The translations under genes and the position numbers were made by a program. From contig CAVVZB010000001.1 in the NCBI GenBank assembly GCA_963752695.1, positions 372,001 through 436,000 on the forward strand: a stretch of DNA of 64,000 nucleotides, in the 5' to 3' direction. The notes beneath the pieces are model-generated. The model saw only the letters and a list, made by a program, of their open reading frames with translations, did not search any database and had not been told where the DNA came from. The stretch is from Bog-113 sp963752695. Lineage in GTDB: Bacteria > Acidobacteriota > Terriglobia > Bryobacterales > Bryobacteraceae. The stretch's first letter is position 1. Each line of letters starts with the position of its first letter. Of this stretch, positions 1-9,610 are shown in pieces.

Positions 1-1269
1 ATCCAGGTCAAGAATCAAAAGCCGGTGGAGTTCCGGCAATGGGTCACGCGCCACGGCCCAGTAATCGTCAACGGAAACGGCGAACATATGGCGCTCCGTT
101 GGACTGCCGCCGAACCGGTCGGTTTCTCGCTCGCCTTCATGGACATCGATCGCGCGCGCAATTGGAACGAATTCAACGCCGCCGTCAGCGGGTTTCCAGG
201 ACCCGGCCAGAACTTCGTTTATGCCGATGTGGACGGAAACATCGGCTACCACGCCAGCGGCAAGCTTCCCATCCGGCGCGGCTTCACCGGAGATCTCCCC
301 CTCGATGGCGCGGCTGGTAACTCCGAATGGGACGGCTACATCCCCTATGATCAACTGCCCTCGGCCTTCAACCCGCCCTCTGGAATCATCGGCACCGCGA
401 ATCAAAATCCGTTCCCCGCCACGTACCCGTTTACAGTCAGCGGCGAATTTGCTTCCACCTATCGTTCGCGTCAGATCTTTGCCCGGTTGCGCGCCAACCC
501 CAAACTAACTCCAGAGGATGCTCTCGCCATTCAGAAGGATGTGTATTCCGGCTTTGAGGACGATCTAGCCAAGATGCTCGTGCGTGCCTGGGACGCTCAT
601 CGCGAAGGCAACGATGACCTGAAGCCCTCTATCGACCAGTTGCGTACCTTCAACGGTCAGTTAGACAAGAACTCTGGCGCCGCGCTCATCGTCGTATTGA
701 CTGATCGCAATGTACGCGCCGCAATTGCCGATAGCGCCTCCACAGGTACCGGCCCCGAATATGTCAATGGTCCGAAAAGCGGTGGCCCTTTCAATATGTC
801 TTATCCCGCGGCTCAGCGACTTCTCCATCAACGTCCCGCGGGATGGTTCGCCGATTACGATCTCATGTTACTTGGATGCCTCCGTGACGCGCTCCACCAA
901 GGCCAGCGCCTGCAGGGCAAGAATTTGACTAAGTGGCGATACGGAAATTATCTGACTCTAGAGATCGATCATCCGATCTTGAAACAACTTCCCGGCATGG
1001 GAACTTACTTCAACATAGGACCTGTCCCGATGAGCGGCGGCTCCACGGCGGTGAAACAAACCACGTCCCGCCTGGGGCCTTCCGAGCGCTTCACGGCCGT
1101 GGTTGGCGATTGGGATCGATCCCTGCTCAACCTCCCGGTCGGGGAAAGCGGACATGTCTTCTCAAGTCACTACAAGGATCAATGGGACGCCTACTACAAT
1201 GGCCGCAGTTTTCCGCTGCAGTTCGATCATGTGGATATTAAAGACACTCTGACGCTGGTTCCTGAGTAG
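1..1269 (+). CDS. Penicillin acylase family protein, 3' part only
   Basis: This is the C-terminal 422 codons of a penicillin amidase (Ntn-hydrolase) family protein; the frame is already open at base 1, so the real start and the N-terminal nucleophile Ser of the beta chain lie outside the window. Family features seen are the motif RHGPVI near the beginning, a following segment with NFVYADVDGNIGY and the SGGSTAV-type loop near the C-terminus. Members are secreted or periplasmic, self-cleaving amidases that hydrolyse acylated amides such as beta-lactam side chains or acyl-homoserine lactones; the substrate here cannot be told. The stop is 9 bases from the end of the convergent trpS gene. Confidence 0.88.
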   Translation: MQVKNQKPVEFRQWVTRHGPVIVNGNGEHMALRWTAAEPVGFSLAFMDIDRARNWNEFNAAVSGFPGPGQNFVYADVDGNIGYHASGKLPIRRGFTGDLPLDGAAGNSEWDGYIPYDQLPSAFNPPSGIIGTANQNPFPATYPFTVSGEFASTYRSRQIFARLRANPKLTPEDALAIQKDVYSGFEDDLAKMLVRAWDAHREGNDDLKPSIDQLRTFNGQLDKNSGAALIVVLTDRNVRAAIADSASTGTGPEYVNGPKSGGPFNMSYPAAQRLLHQRPAGWFADYDLMLLGCLRDALHQGQRLQGKNLTKWRYGNYLTLEIDHPILKQLPGMGTYFNIGPVPMSGGSTAVKQTTSRLGPSERFTAVVGDWDRSLLNLPVGESGHVFSSHYKDQWDAYYNGRSFPLQFDHVDIKDTLTLVPE

Positions 1270-1278
1270 CCCGCCCAA

Positions 1279-2301
1279 CTAACTCGCGGATTCAGTTCCC
1301 TTCACCCGCTCCGTATACAAACCCATGCGCTCCTTCACCAACCTTACCGTCTGAGCCGCAATCGGATTCACCCGCTCCTGCCCCTCCCGTAAAATGGCAT
1401 CGAGATAACCCGGGTCCGCTTGAATCTTGCGATACTCGGCCTGTAGCGGCTCCAGTTTCGCAATCACCATTTCGGCAACCGTCTTCTTCAAGTCGCCATA
1501 CCGCATACCGGTAAACTGCGCGCGCATCTGATCGTCCGTCACCGAACCGAACGCCTGATAGATCGAAAGTAGATTCGCTACGCCTGGTCCCATCGGCGTC
1601 GTGCTCTCGAACTCCACCGCCGGTTGCGAATCCGTGGCCGCGCGCATAATTGTCTTTCGAATCTTCGCGGGCTCGTCCAGCAGTGCAACAGCGTGACCTG
1701 CCCCCGTGACCGACTTACTCATTTTTACCGCGGGGTCATCCAGACCCATCACCTTAGCTCCCACCGATGGCAGAACGGTCTTGGGAACCGTAAACGTCTC
1801 GCCGTATAGGCCGTTGAATCGTTGCGCGATATCCCTCGTCAATTCCAAATGCTGCGACTGGTCTTCTCCTACTGGCACAATCGCCGCCTGATACAGCAGA
1901 ATGTCCGCCGCCATCAGCACCGGGTACGCGAACAGTCCCGTCCCGACTGTCTCCTGCGCGACCGACTTCGCCTTGAATTGCGTCATCCGGCTCAGCCAGC
2001 CCATCGGTGTCACGCAAGTCAGCATCCAGGCCAGTTCCGCATGTCCGCTCACCGCCGACTGCACCACAATTGACGACTGCTTCGGGTCCACGCCCGCCGC
2101 CAGAAACAGCGCCGCTACTTCCCGGATCTTGGCCTGCAACTCCGCCGGCTTCTGATAAACCGTGATCGCGTGCAGGTCGACAATACAGAAAATGCACTCA
2201 TAATCGTTCTGGATACGCACCCAATTACTGAGCGCCCCAAGGTAATTGCCGATGTGCAAACTTCCGGTTGGTTGGACCCCGGATAGAACCCGTGCTCTCA
2301 T
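1279..2301 (-). CDS. trpS: Tryptophanyl-tRNA synthetase
   Basis: A 340-residue class I aminoacyl-tRNA synthetase that charges tRNA-Trp in the cytoplasm. The start MRARVLSGVQPTG followed by SLHIGNYLGA is the HIGH-type ATP-binding signature of bacterial TrpRS, and AVKMSKSVTG in the middle is the KMSKS loop. The length is normal for the compact bacterial enzyme. It is divergent from the RNA methyltransferase gene: only about 35 bases separate the two likely start codons, so promoter elements must lie in or very close to coding sequence. The 3' end faces the penicillin acylase gene with a 9-base gap and no visible terminator. Confidence 0.97.
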   Translation of the reverse strand: MRARVLSGVQPTGSLHIGNYLGALSNWVRIQNDYECIFCIVDLHAITVYQKPAELQAKIREVAALFLAAGVDPKQSSIVVQSAVSGHAELAWMLTCVTPMGWLSRMTQFKAKSVAQETVGTGLFAYPVLMAADILLYQAAIVPVGEDQSQHLELTRDIAQRFNGLYGETFTVPKTVLPSVGAKVMGLDDPAVKMSKSVTGAGHAVALLDEPAKIRKTIMRAATDSQPAVEFESTTPMGPGVANLLSIYQAFGSVTDDQMRAQFTGMRYGDLKKTVAEMVIAKLEPLQAEYRKIQADPGYLDAILREGQERVNPIAAQTVRLVKERMGLYTERVKGTESAS

Positions 2302-2336
2302 GGAAGGAAAGACTTATCGTAACAGCCAATATCACC

Positions 2337-3515
2337 GTGAAGATCGAAGTAGAAAAACTGATTTATGGGGGCGATGGCCTCGCGCGTGTCGATGGCGAAG
2401 TAATCGCCACTCCCTTTGTAGCTCCTGGCGAGACCGCCGAGATTGAGCGCGAGCCAAAACGTTCCGGCCTGGCCCGTGGCCGTTTAACCGAGCTGTTAAT
2501 TCCCTCGCCAGACCGAGTGGCTCCCGAATGCCCGTACTTTGGACGTTGCGGCGGATGTCACTATCAACACCTTTCCTACCCGGCGCAGGTCGCGGCCAAG
2601 CAATCGATCCTGACGGAAACCTTGGCCCGCACCGGCAAAATCGAGTCTCCGCCGCCCATTGCCGTCATCACCGGCGAGCCCTTCGGCTACCGCAATCGCA
2701 TTCAGTTGCACTTCGAACAGGGTCGCCTGGGCTATCGCGAGATCCGTTCCCACAAGTTGTGCGCTATCGATCGCTGTCCCATCAGTTCCCCCAAGCTGAA
2801 TGAATGCATCGCGACGCTCAACCGTATGATGCGTGCGCGGCGATGGCCCTCGTTCCTCCGCACCGCCGAACTCTTCACGAACGAAACCGCTGTGCAGTTC
2901 CATGTCCTCGAGACCGAACGCCCCATCGCCCAAAAATTCTTCGACTGGCTGAAGGAAGAAATCCCTGGCCTGGTCGCCGGCGCTATGGATTATTCCGGTT
3001 ATCGCGTGAGCTACGGATCGTTCTTCCAGGTCAATCGCTTTCTGGTGCGTCCCCTCGTCGAAACCGTACTGGGTGAATCGAAAGGCGATATGGCCCTTGA
3101 TCTTTATGCCGGTGTCGGCCTGTTCAGCGTTCCACTGGCCACTCGCTTTACCCGTGTCACTGCAGTCGAGTCCGGCTCCGGAGCCACGCGCGATCTGTCA
3201 TTCAACGCGGCCCAGGCAGGCGCGTCCGTCCATGCGCTCGAACAAAATGTCGATCTGTTCCTCACGCAATTGCAAGACGTCCCCGATCTGGTCCTGGCTG
3301 ATCCCCCGCGTACCGGACTCGGAAAAGCTGTCGTGCGGCGGCTCCTCGAACTACGGCCCGCCGAGATCGTTCTAGTTGCTTGCGATCCGTCCACACTCGG
3401 CCGCGATGGGCAATTACTTATCGCCGGTGGCTACCGGCTGCAGAACCTGACGCTAGTCGACCTGTTTCCCCAAACGTTCCACATCGAAACCGTGGCCCGG
3501 TTCTATCGCGACTAG
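2337..3515 (+). CDS. TrmA/RlmC/RlmD-family RNA (uracil-5-)-methyltransferase
   Basis: Class I SAM-dependent methyltransferase that makes 5-methyluridine in rRNA or tRNA. In order it has an N-terminal TRAM-like beta domain (start KIEVEKLIYGGDGLAR), an iron-sulfur type cysteine group CPYFGRCGGC, the SAM motif DLYAGVGLFS, the ADPPRTGLG motif and the catalytic cysteine in VACDPSTLGRD, and it ends with the usual HIETVARFYR segment. I chose GTG at 2337 because the family begins exactly at this beta strand; a TTG at 2268 in the same frame would overlap the trpS start. Which uridine it modifies is not decidable from sequence. Its TAG stop overlaps the stop of the convergent ABC gene in a shared CTAG. 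Confidence 0.9.
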   Translation: MKIEVEKLIYGGDGLARVDGEVIATPFVAPGETAEIEREPKRSGLARGRLTELLIPSPDRVAPECPYFGRCGGCHYQHLSYPAQVAAKQSILTETLARTGKIESPPPIAVITGEPFGYRNRIQLHFEQGRLGYREIRSHKLCAIDRCPISSPKLNECIATLNRMMRARRWPSFLRTAELFTNETAVQFHVLETERPIAQKFFDWLKEEIPGLVAGAMDYSGYRVSYGSFFQVNRFLVRPLVETVLGESKGDMALDLYAGVGLFSVPLATRFTRVTAVESGSGATRDLSFNAAQAGASVHALEQNVDLFLTQLQDVPDLVLADPPRTGLGKAVVRRLLELRPAEIVLVACDPSTLGRDGQLLIAGGYRLQNLTLVDLFPQTFHIETVARFYRD

Positions 3516-4861
3516 CTCTCTTCCGCGGGCGATTCTTCTTCGATGCGATACACCTTCTCTTCGTCCGCGTCGTACTCATAAAGCGCGGCGTAACGGCCCC
3601 AATAGATCAGCTGCTCGAATTGGCGCTCCGCTTCGGCCGCGGTGAAGTGTTCGTCCAGAATATCCGTGAAGAAGTCTTTTCCCAGGGTCCCGTTCTGCTT
3701 CTGCCGCAAGGTCTCCACCACCGTGGAAACGAATGGAACGTTCTTGAGCAATTGCTCGGAAAAGATTTCCTTGCTCCGGTCGACATCCGCCGTCGCAAAC
3801 TCGCGCCCCGCGTCGGTGATGTGCACATCTCCCTGGGACACCGTCGCGAATCCCAGCATCACGGCGGCATCCACGGTCGGCAACAGATCGTCTACCTCCA
3901 GGCGCAGCTTGTCCGCTAAGACCGGAAGATCCTCGCGCCCGCCTTGCTCGTTGATGATTTCCAACAGCCCGCTAATACCGCCCACGCGCGCATGCGGAAG
4001 CATCCGGAAACGTTCTTCGTGCGGTTGCGGTATCGCGCACGCCGCGCCCGAATCGAACGAGGCTACCGCTGCCGTGGGATTCGTCATTACCTGGTAAATG
4101 TAATCGACCAGCGCCACGAATTGCGGATCTTTGGCCCTTCGCGGCCGCGGAATATCCACCCGTACCTCGCCCCGAATACATCCCGGATTCGCACCCAAAA
4201 CCACAATGCGGTCTGAGAGCAGCACCGCTTCTTCAATGTTGTGCGTCACCAGCAAAATGCTCTTCGCCGGAAACTTTCCCTGCTCCCAAAGATCGCTGAT
4301 TTCCCCGCGCAAATTCTCCGCCGTCAAGACGTCCAGCGCGCTGCACGGCTCGTCCATCATCAGCACGTCCGGGTGCATCACGAAAGCGCGCGCGAATCCA
4401 ACCCGTTGCCGCATCCCGCCCGATAGCTCGCGCGGGTACGCCGATTCGAAGCCCTCCAGCCCCACCATCTGCAGAGCATGCTCCGCTTCCTTGGTGCAGG
4501 TCGCCCGATCTACACCGCGCGCAATCAGCCCCAGTTCCGCGTTCTCCTGCACCGTGAGCCACGGCAACAGCGCGAAGCTCTGAAACACCATCGCGACGTC
4601 GCCATTGGCGCCGGTGAGTTCTTTCTCCTTCACCAACACGCGGCCCTGCGTCGGCTCGATCAAGCCCGCCAAAATCCTCAGCAGCGTGCTCTTTCCGGAA
4701 CCGCTCCGGCCCAACAAAGCCACCACTTCCCCGGCGTGAATGCTGAGCGATACGTCGTGCAAGACCGTGAGCTTGCCCCCATCGGGAAGCGGGAATGCCT
4801 TCGAAACATTCTCCGCGGCCAGCATACTCGTGCCCGGTACGGTTTGCAGCAGCGTTGCCAT
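3512..4861 (-). CDS. ABC transporter ATP-binding protein, nitrate/sulfonate type with AAA-associated C-terminal domain
   Basis: A 449-residue cytoplasmic ATPase. The first ~250 residues are a standard ABC domain: Walker A GRSGSGKST, Q-loop VFQSFALLPWLT, signature LSGGMRQRV, Walker B VLMMDEPCSALD and switch histidine in VTHNIEEA. The final ~150 residues (from HARVGGISGLLEIINEQGG) match the AAA-associated C-terminal domain found in NrtD/SsuB-like ATPases. It is the last gene of the oxidoreductase operon, starting 3 bases after korB. No permease or binding protein is encoded nearby, so its membrane partner must lie elsewhere or the ATPase has a regulatory role. Confidence 0.92.
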   Translation of the reverse strand: MATLLQTVPGTSMLAAENVSKAFPLPDGGKLTVLHDVSLSIHAGEVVALLGRSGSGKSTLLRILAGLIEPTQGRVLVKEKELTGANGDVAMVFQSFALLPWLTVQENAELGLIARGVDRATCTKEAEHALQMVGLEGFESAYPRELSGGMRQRVGFARAFVMHPDVLMMDEPCSALDVLTAENLRGEISDLWEQGKFPAKSILLVTHNIEEAVLLSDRIVVLGANPGCIRGEVRVDIPRPRRAKDPQFVALVDYIYQVMTNPTAAVASFDSGAACAIPQPHEERFRMLPHARVGGISGLLEIINEQGGREDLPVLADKLRLEVDDLLPTVDAAVMLGFATVSQGDVHITDAGREFATADVDRSKEIFSEQLLKNVPFVSTVVETLRQKQNGTLGKDFFTDILDEHFTAAEAERQFEQLIYWGRYAALYEYDADEEKVYRIEEESPAEES

Positions 4862-4864
4862 GAG

Positions 4865-5920
4865 CTACCGGAACTCTTCCTGCAAACTCGCCAGCTCCGC
4901 CGCACCCGGACAAAGCTTTTCGTACGGCACGCTGGAGAGCGCCCCCGCTGGAGTCTTATTTAATTCATGCACGTCGGGTGTTTGCTCGTCGAGATACAGC
5001 AACCCTGTGACGATGCGTCCGGTCCCGGCTTGCGCTCGAATGTATTCAGCCACCGCCGCCTTATTTGTCGGATCGTAATCCGGCGGTACCGTCGTGAACC
5101 GGACGACGCTGCCATCGTGCAGCGCCACGCTCGTCTCGCCTTGCGCGCTGATCTCCGCCAGCACCTCGGTGGCGTGCGGAACAAAATCCGTCTCGGTTGC
5201 GCGAATCGCATTCTGCCGCATATGCAAATAGCTCTTGGTCGACCCCGCATGATCGTTAAACGTCACGCATGGCGAAATCACATCCACCAACGCGAACCCG
5301 CGATGCGCGATCGCCGCCTTCAACAGAGGTACCAGTTGCTCCTTGTCCCCGGAAAAGCCGCGCGCCAGAAACGTCGCTCCCAAGCTCAGCCCCAATGTGA
5401 TTGGGTCGATCGGCGCCACCCGGTTCGGCTCCCCTTTCTTACTCTTCGAACCCACATCCGCCGATGCCGAAAACTGCCCTTTAGTCAGCCCGTACACGCC
5501 GTTGTTCTCGATCACGTAGACCATCCGCAGATTGCGCCGAATTGCATGGCAGAGATGGCCCAGACCGATCGATAGCGAGTCTCCATCGCCGGAAACCCCT
5601 AAATACAGCAATTCTCGATTCGCTGCGTTCGCCCCGGTCGCAATTGGCGGCATCCGGCCGTGTGCCGAGTTGAATCCATGCGCCCCGCTCACAAAATACG
5701 CGGGCGTCTTCGATGAGCAGCCGATCCCACTCATCTTCGCCAGCCGGTGTGGCTCGATTGAAAGCTCCCACAGAGCCCGCACAATCGCCGCCGTCACTGA
5801 ATCGTGTCCGCATCCCGCGCACAGCGTGGACATCGACCCTTCATAATCCCGCAGCGTCAGCCCGATCCGATTGCGCTGCGCACTCGGATGCGCCACCGCT
5901 GGCTTTACAATCGACGGCAT
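4865..5920 (-). CDS. 2-oxoacid:ferredoxin oxidoreductase, beta subunit
   Basis: The 351-residue thiamine-diphosphate subunit of a 2-oxoacid (2-oxoglutarate or pyruvate type) ferredoxin oxidoreductase, which oxidatively decarboxylates 2-oxoacids to acyl-CoA and reduces ferredoxin. The N-terminus carries CAGCGHDSV, then GIGCSSKTP, the cofactor motif GVSGDGDSLSIG and the ENNGVYGLTKGQ segment, all standard for KorB/PorB. It begins 2 bases after the alpha subunit, which fits strict co-expression. Whether 2-oxoglutarate or pyruvate is used is not clear from motifs I can judge; the alpha subunit with a fused gamma domain points to the KorAB style. Confidence 0.93.
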   Translation of the reverse strand: MPSIVKPAVAHPSAQRNRIGLTLRDYEGSMSTLCAGCGHDSVTAAIVRALWELSIEPHRLAKMSGIGCSSKTPAYFVSGAHGFNSAHGRMPPIATGANAANRELLYLGVSGDGDSLSIGLGHLCHAIRRNLRMVYVIENNGVYGLTKGQFSASADVGSKSKKGEPNRVAPIDPITLGLSLGATFLARGFSGDKEQLVPLLKAAIAHRGFALVDVISPCVTFNDHAGSTKSYLHMRQNAIRATETDFVPHATEVLAEISAQGETSVALHDGSVVRFTTVPPDYDPTNKAAVAEYIRAQAGTGRIVTGLLYLDEQTPDVHELNKTPAGALSSVPYEKLCPGAAELASLQEEFR

Positions 5921-5922
5921 CC

Positions 5923-7809
5923 CTAAACCTCCACCGGTGTTTCCATACCCGCAATATCGCCCTCCGGCAACGTATCATGCTCCAGCGGCGGAACCGCTTC
6001 CGCCCCTTGCGTCAGCCGTCCGAAAATGCCATCCACCACATGACGTGCGCTTAGAGGAAACCCGCCATAAACCAACACTGGCCGGAGCTTCTCCTTGGGC
6101 ACGGACGTCTCTATGGTTAGCAGCGACTTCAACTGCGCGTCGCGGTTCTGCTCAATCACGAAGCAAAACTCGTGCTCGTTCAGAAATTGCTCCACCTCCG
6201 GCCCGAACGGAAACGCCCGAATTCGCATGAAGTCCGCCTGAATCCCTCGCGCACTCAGTAAATCCAAACCTTCGCGTACCGCGCCTTCACAGCCTCCCAG
6301 AGTCACGACGCCGAATTTCGCCCCCGCTCGCCGCTCCACAATCGCCGCCGGAACCGAGTGCGCCGCGGCCTTATGCTTCTCCAGCAATCGATCCAGCACT
6401 TCCTGATATTCATCCGGAATCTCGGTATACGCCCCGAATTTGTTGTGCCCCGAACCGCGCGTGAAGAACGCCCCTTTCGGATGCACTCCCGGCAACGTAC
6501 GCGGCGCTACATTCGTTCCGTTCTCCGGCATATACCGGCGAAACTTCGGCAGCTCCTCAATTTCCTCTTTGCTCAGTACGCGCCCGCGATCCGGCCGGTA
6601 CGCATCGTCCCACTCCAGGCGCGGCACCACCCAATCGTTCATCCCGATATCCAGATCCGATATCAATATCACCGGCGTTTGAAATCTCTCCGCCAGATCG
6701 AACGACCGCACCGCGAAGTCGAAGCACTCCGCCGGATTCGACGGAATCAGCAGAATATGTTTGGTGTCCCCGTGCGATGCGTAAGCGCAGGAAAGCAGAT
6801 CCGACTGCTGCGTGCGCGTCGGCATGCCTGTCGATGGACCCACCCGCTGCACATCCACCACCACTGCGGGGATCTCCGCATAGTAAGCCAGCCCGAGCAG
6901 CTCATTCATCAGCGAGATCCCCGGACCGGCTGTCGATGTAAACGCGCGCGCCCCATTCCACATCGCCCCGATCACCATCGCGATCGCCGCCAATTCATCC
7001 TCGGCCTGCAAGATCAGAAAATTGTTCTCGCCCGTTTCCGCATCCCGCCGGTACTTGTTGCAGAGCCGCTGGAACGCGTCCATCACCGACGTCGCCGGCG
7101 TGATCGGATACCAGGCCGCCACGGTGGCTCCTGCATACACGGCCCCTAGCGCGATCGCTGTGTTCCCGTCGATCAGGATTTTGTCCTCGTTCTCGTTCAT
7201 CGCCCGCAAACGCAGCGGTAATGGGCACTCGAAGTTTTCTTTGGCGTACTCCAGCCCGAGCCGCAGCGCCTTCATATTGGAAGCCATCAGCGCCGGCTTC
7301 TTGCCGTAGCTTTCTTCCAACAGGCGCTCCACAACGTCCATCTCGATATCGAGCAACGCCACCAGCGCCCCCGCATACGCGATGTTCTTCATCAGGATGC
7401 GCTCCCGCGGATCGGCAAACTGCTCATTGCACATCCGCGCCAGAGGCATCCCGATCAGGTGAACATCCGGGCGTAGCAGAGCCGCGTCCAGCGGCCAGCT
7501 CGAGTCGTAAAACACCCAGCCGCCCGCCCGCACTTCCAGAATGTCGTGCTCATACGTCTGCGCGTTCATCGCGACCATCAGGTCGTAATCGAGCGCTCGC
7601 GCCGTATGTCCCCGCCCATTCACGCGGATCTCATACCACGTCGGCAGCCCCTGGATATTCGATGGAAATAGATTCTTTCCCGAAACCGGAATGCCCATCC
7701 GAAAGATGGCTTGCATGATCAGGCCGTTCGCGCTAGCTGATCCCGTTCCGTTTACATTGGCCAGTTTGAAGGCGAAATCGTTTACGCGGACACTAACGAA
7801 TTGTTCCAA
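5923..7809 (-). CDS. 2-oxoacid:acceptor oxidoreductase, fused gamma-alpha subunit
   Basis: Large subunit of the same complex. The first ~190 residues are the gamma domain (VNGTGSASANGLIMQAIFR), followed by the pyrimidine-binding alpha domain with the diagnostic AAWYPITPATSVMDAF motif, AEDELAAIAMVIGA and the STAGPGISLMNE loop. The C-terminal ~120 residues are the transketolase-C-like domain. The frame is open further upstream to an ATG at 7887, but the conserved domain starts at VNDFAFKLANVNG, so TTG at 7809, preceded by GGGA, is the best start; it overlaps the end of the upstream flavoprotein gene by 28 bases. The start is the least certain part of this call. Confidence 0.9.
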   Translation of the reverse strand: MEQFVSVRVNDFAFKLANVNGTGSASANGLIMQAIFRMGIPVSGKNLFPSNIQGLPTWYEIRVNGRGHTARALDYDLMVAMNAQTYEHDILEVRAGGWVFYDSSWPLDAALLRPDVHLIGMPLARMCNEQFADPRERILMKNIAYAGALVALLDIEMDVVERLLEESYGKKPALMASNMKALRLGLEYAKENFECPLPLRLRAMNENEDKILIDGNTAIALGAVYAGATVAAWYPITPATSVMDAFQRLCNKYRRDAETGENNFLILQAEDELAAIAMVIGAMWNGARAFTSTAGPGISLMNELLGLAYYAEIPAVVVDVQRVGPSTGMPTRTQQSDLLSCAYASHGDTKHILLIPSNPAECFDFAVRSFDLAERFQTPVILISDLDIGMNDWVVPRLEWDDAYRPDRGRVLSKEEIEELPKFRRYMPENGTNVAPRTLPGVHPKGAFFTRGSGHNKFGAYTEIPDEYQEVLDRLLEKHKAAAHSVPAAIVERRAGAKFGVVTLGGCEGAVREGLDLLSARGIQADFMRIRAFPFGPEVEQFLNEHEFCFVIEQNRDAQLKSLLTIETSVPKEKLRPVLVYGGFPLSARHVVDGIFGRLTQGAEAVPPLEHDTLPEGDIAGMETPVEV

Positions 7810-9569
7810 GTAGGGGTCCCTGCTAGTGAGATGAGGACTTCGAATTTCTGCATGTCCCACGCCGCCGTCGGGCATCGCTCCGCGCATAATCCGCAGTGCA
7901 CGCAGACATCCTCGTCCTTGGCCATGATGCGCTGCGTCTGTGGCAGCGGGGCCGAAACATATAGCGCTTGGCTAATATTCAAAGCGGGCGCCGATAACCG
8001 CTTCCGCAGCTCTTCTTCCTCGCCGTTGCGCGTGATCGTCAGGCATTGCACCGGACAGATATCGATACACGCGTCGCACTCAATACATCGCTTCGGCGCG
8101 AACGCCGTTTCAATATCGCAGTTCAAGCAGCGCTGCACTTCCCTCGCCGTCTGCTCCGCGCTGAAGCCGAGCTCCACTTCCACATTCAGCTCACGGAAGC
8201 GCTCGGTCAACTCCACGTGCTGCATCTTCTGCCGCGCCGCCGGATTGTAGTCGTTGTGGTAACTCCACTCGCTGATCCCCATCTTCTGGCTGATCAGGTT
8301 CATCCCTACCGGCGGCCGCTCTTTCACCGGCAATCCCTGGCAGAACTGGTGAATCGAAATCGCGGCCTGGTGCGCCTGCTCCACAGCCCAGATAATGTTC
8401 TTGGGACCCAGCGCCGCGTCCCCGCCAAAGAACACCTTCGGTAGTGTCGATTGGAACGTCGCCTCGTCGATAACCGGCATCTCCCAGCGATCGAATTCGA
8501 CTCCCAAGTCACGCTCGATCCAAGGAAACGCATTCTCCTGCCCGATCGCCAAAATCACATCATCCGCCGGCAAGAACACTGTGTCGATAGTCTTCGATCT
8601 CTTCGCGCCCGCGTCCCACTCCAGCCGCTCGAACTCCATCCCCATCAACTTGCCGTTCTCCACCACAAACCGGCTCGGCGCATAGTTGATCAGGATCTCG
8701 ACGCCTTCCTCTTCCGCGTCATCCAGTTCCCACGGAGATGCTTTGAAAAAGCTGCGCGGACGCCGCGCCATCACCTTGATGTCCTTGCCACCCATGCGGC
8801 GCGATGAACGGCAGCAATCCATCGCCGTATTTCCCACGCCGATGATCAGTACGCGTTCGCCAATCGCGTCGATATGGCCGAACGCCACCGACTCCAGCCA
8901 ATCAATCCCGATATGAATGCGGTCGGTGTCATAACGGCCCGGAATATCCAGGTTCTTCCCGCGCGGCGCGCCCGTCCCCGCAAACACCGCGTCAAAACCT
9001 TGATGCAGCAACTCGCGCATGCTCTCGACCGGCGTGTTGTACCGAATCTCGACTCCCATGTCGAGAATCGCCTGCGTCTCTTCATCGATAATGCTGCCCG
9101 GTAATCGGAACGCGGGAATATTCGACCGCATCAACCCGCCCGCCTTCTCGGACTTCTCAAACATCACGACCTCATAGCCCAGCGGCATCAGATCGTTCGC
9201 CACCGTGAGCGAGGCCGGACCCGCGCCTACGCACGCGATGCGCTTGCCGTTCTTCCGTTCGGGCGCGCGCGGCAGCAAATGCGCAATATCGCCCTTCAAA
9301 TCCGCGGCAACTCGCTTCAAACGGCAGATTGCGACAGGTTTCCCATCCACCCGTTCCCGCCTGCACGCCGGCTCGCATGGCCGATCGCACGTGCGCCCCA
9401 AAATCGCCGGGAACACGTTCGATTGCCGGTTCAGCATGTAGGACTCGGCGTAGCGGCCTTGAGCGATCAGCCGGATATACTCCGGCACATTCGTATGGGC
9501 CGGGCAGGCCCACTGGCAATCCACCACGCGGTGGAAATAATTCGGGTTCTGAACGTCGGTCGGTTGCAA
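7782..9569 (-). CDS. GltD-like FAD/NAD(P)-dependent oxidoreductase with two C-terminal 4Fe-4S clusters
   Basis: A 595-residue flavoprotein of the glutamate synthase small-subunit family. The N-terminal domain carries the cysteine-rich 4Fe-4S region (CQWACPAHTNVPEY, CDRPCEPACRR), then FAD-binding GAGPASL, a second NAD(P)-binding GVGNTAMDCCR and the FGGDAALGP motif. The C-terminus adds a bacterial ferredoxin domain with CIECDACIDICPVQC and CVHCGLCAERCP. As first gene of the oxidoreductase operon it probably passes electrons between NAD(P)H and the ferredoxin of the Kor complex. The glutamate synthase large subunit is absent, so a role in glutamate synthesis is unlikely. The start at 9569 gives the usual family N-terminus. 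Confidence 0.9.
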   Translation of the reverse strand: MQPTDVQNPNYFHRVVDCQWACPAHTNVPEYIRLIAQGRYAESYMLNRQSNVFPAILGRTCDRPCEPACRRERVDGKPVAICRLKRVAADLKGDIAHLLPRAPERKNGKRIACVGAGPASLTVANDLMPLGYEVVMFEKSEKAGGLMRSNIPAFRLPGSIIDEETQAILDMGVEIRYNTPVESMRELLHQGFDAVFAGTGAPRGKNLDIPGRYDTDRIHIGIDWLESVAFGHIDAIGERVLIIGVGNTAMDCCRSSRRMGGKDIKVMARRPRSFFKASPWELDDAEEEGVEILINYAPSRFVVENGKLMGMEFERLEWDAGAKRSKTIDTVFLPADDVILAIGQENAFPWIERDLGVEFDRWEMPVIDEATFQSTLPKVFFGGDAALGPKNIIWAVEQAHQAAISIHQFCQGLPVKERPPVGMNLISQKMGISEWSYHNDYNPAARQKMQHVELTERFRELNVEVELGFSAEQTAREVQRCLNCDIETAFAPKRCIECDACIDICPVQCLTITRNGEEEELRKRLSAPALNISQALYVSAPLPQTQRIMAKDEDVCVHCGLCAERCPTAAWDMQKFEVLISLAGTPTWNNSLVSA

Positions 9570-9610
9570 GGTTTCGAGGACTGCGGACTATTCTATCCGA
9601 CCGGCTACTG

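Noticed and set aside
3380..3919. Plus-strand frame of 179 codons bridging the RNA methyltransferase and ABC genes
   Set aside because: It is the reverse of ABC codons, with no recognisable domain; both flanking genes are well supported.
4233..4913. 226-codon minus-strand frame within the ABC ATPase gene
   Set aside because: It is a shadow frame of the ABC gene; it is Arg- and Gly-rich without motifs, while the ABC frame has all family motifs.
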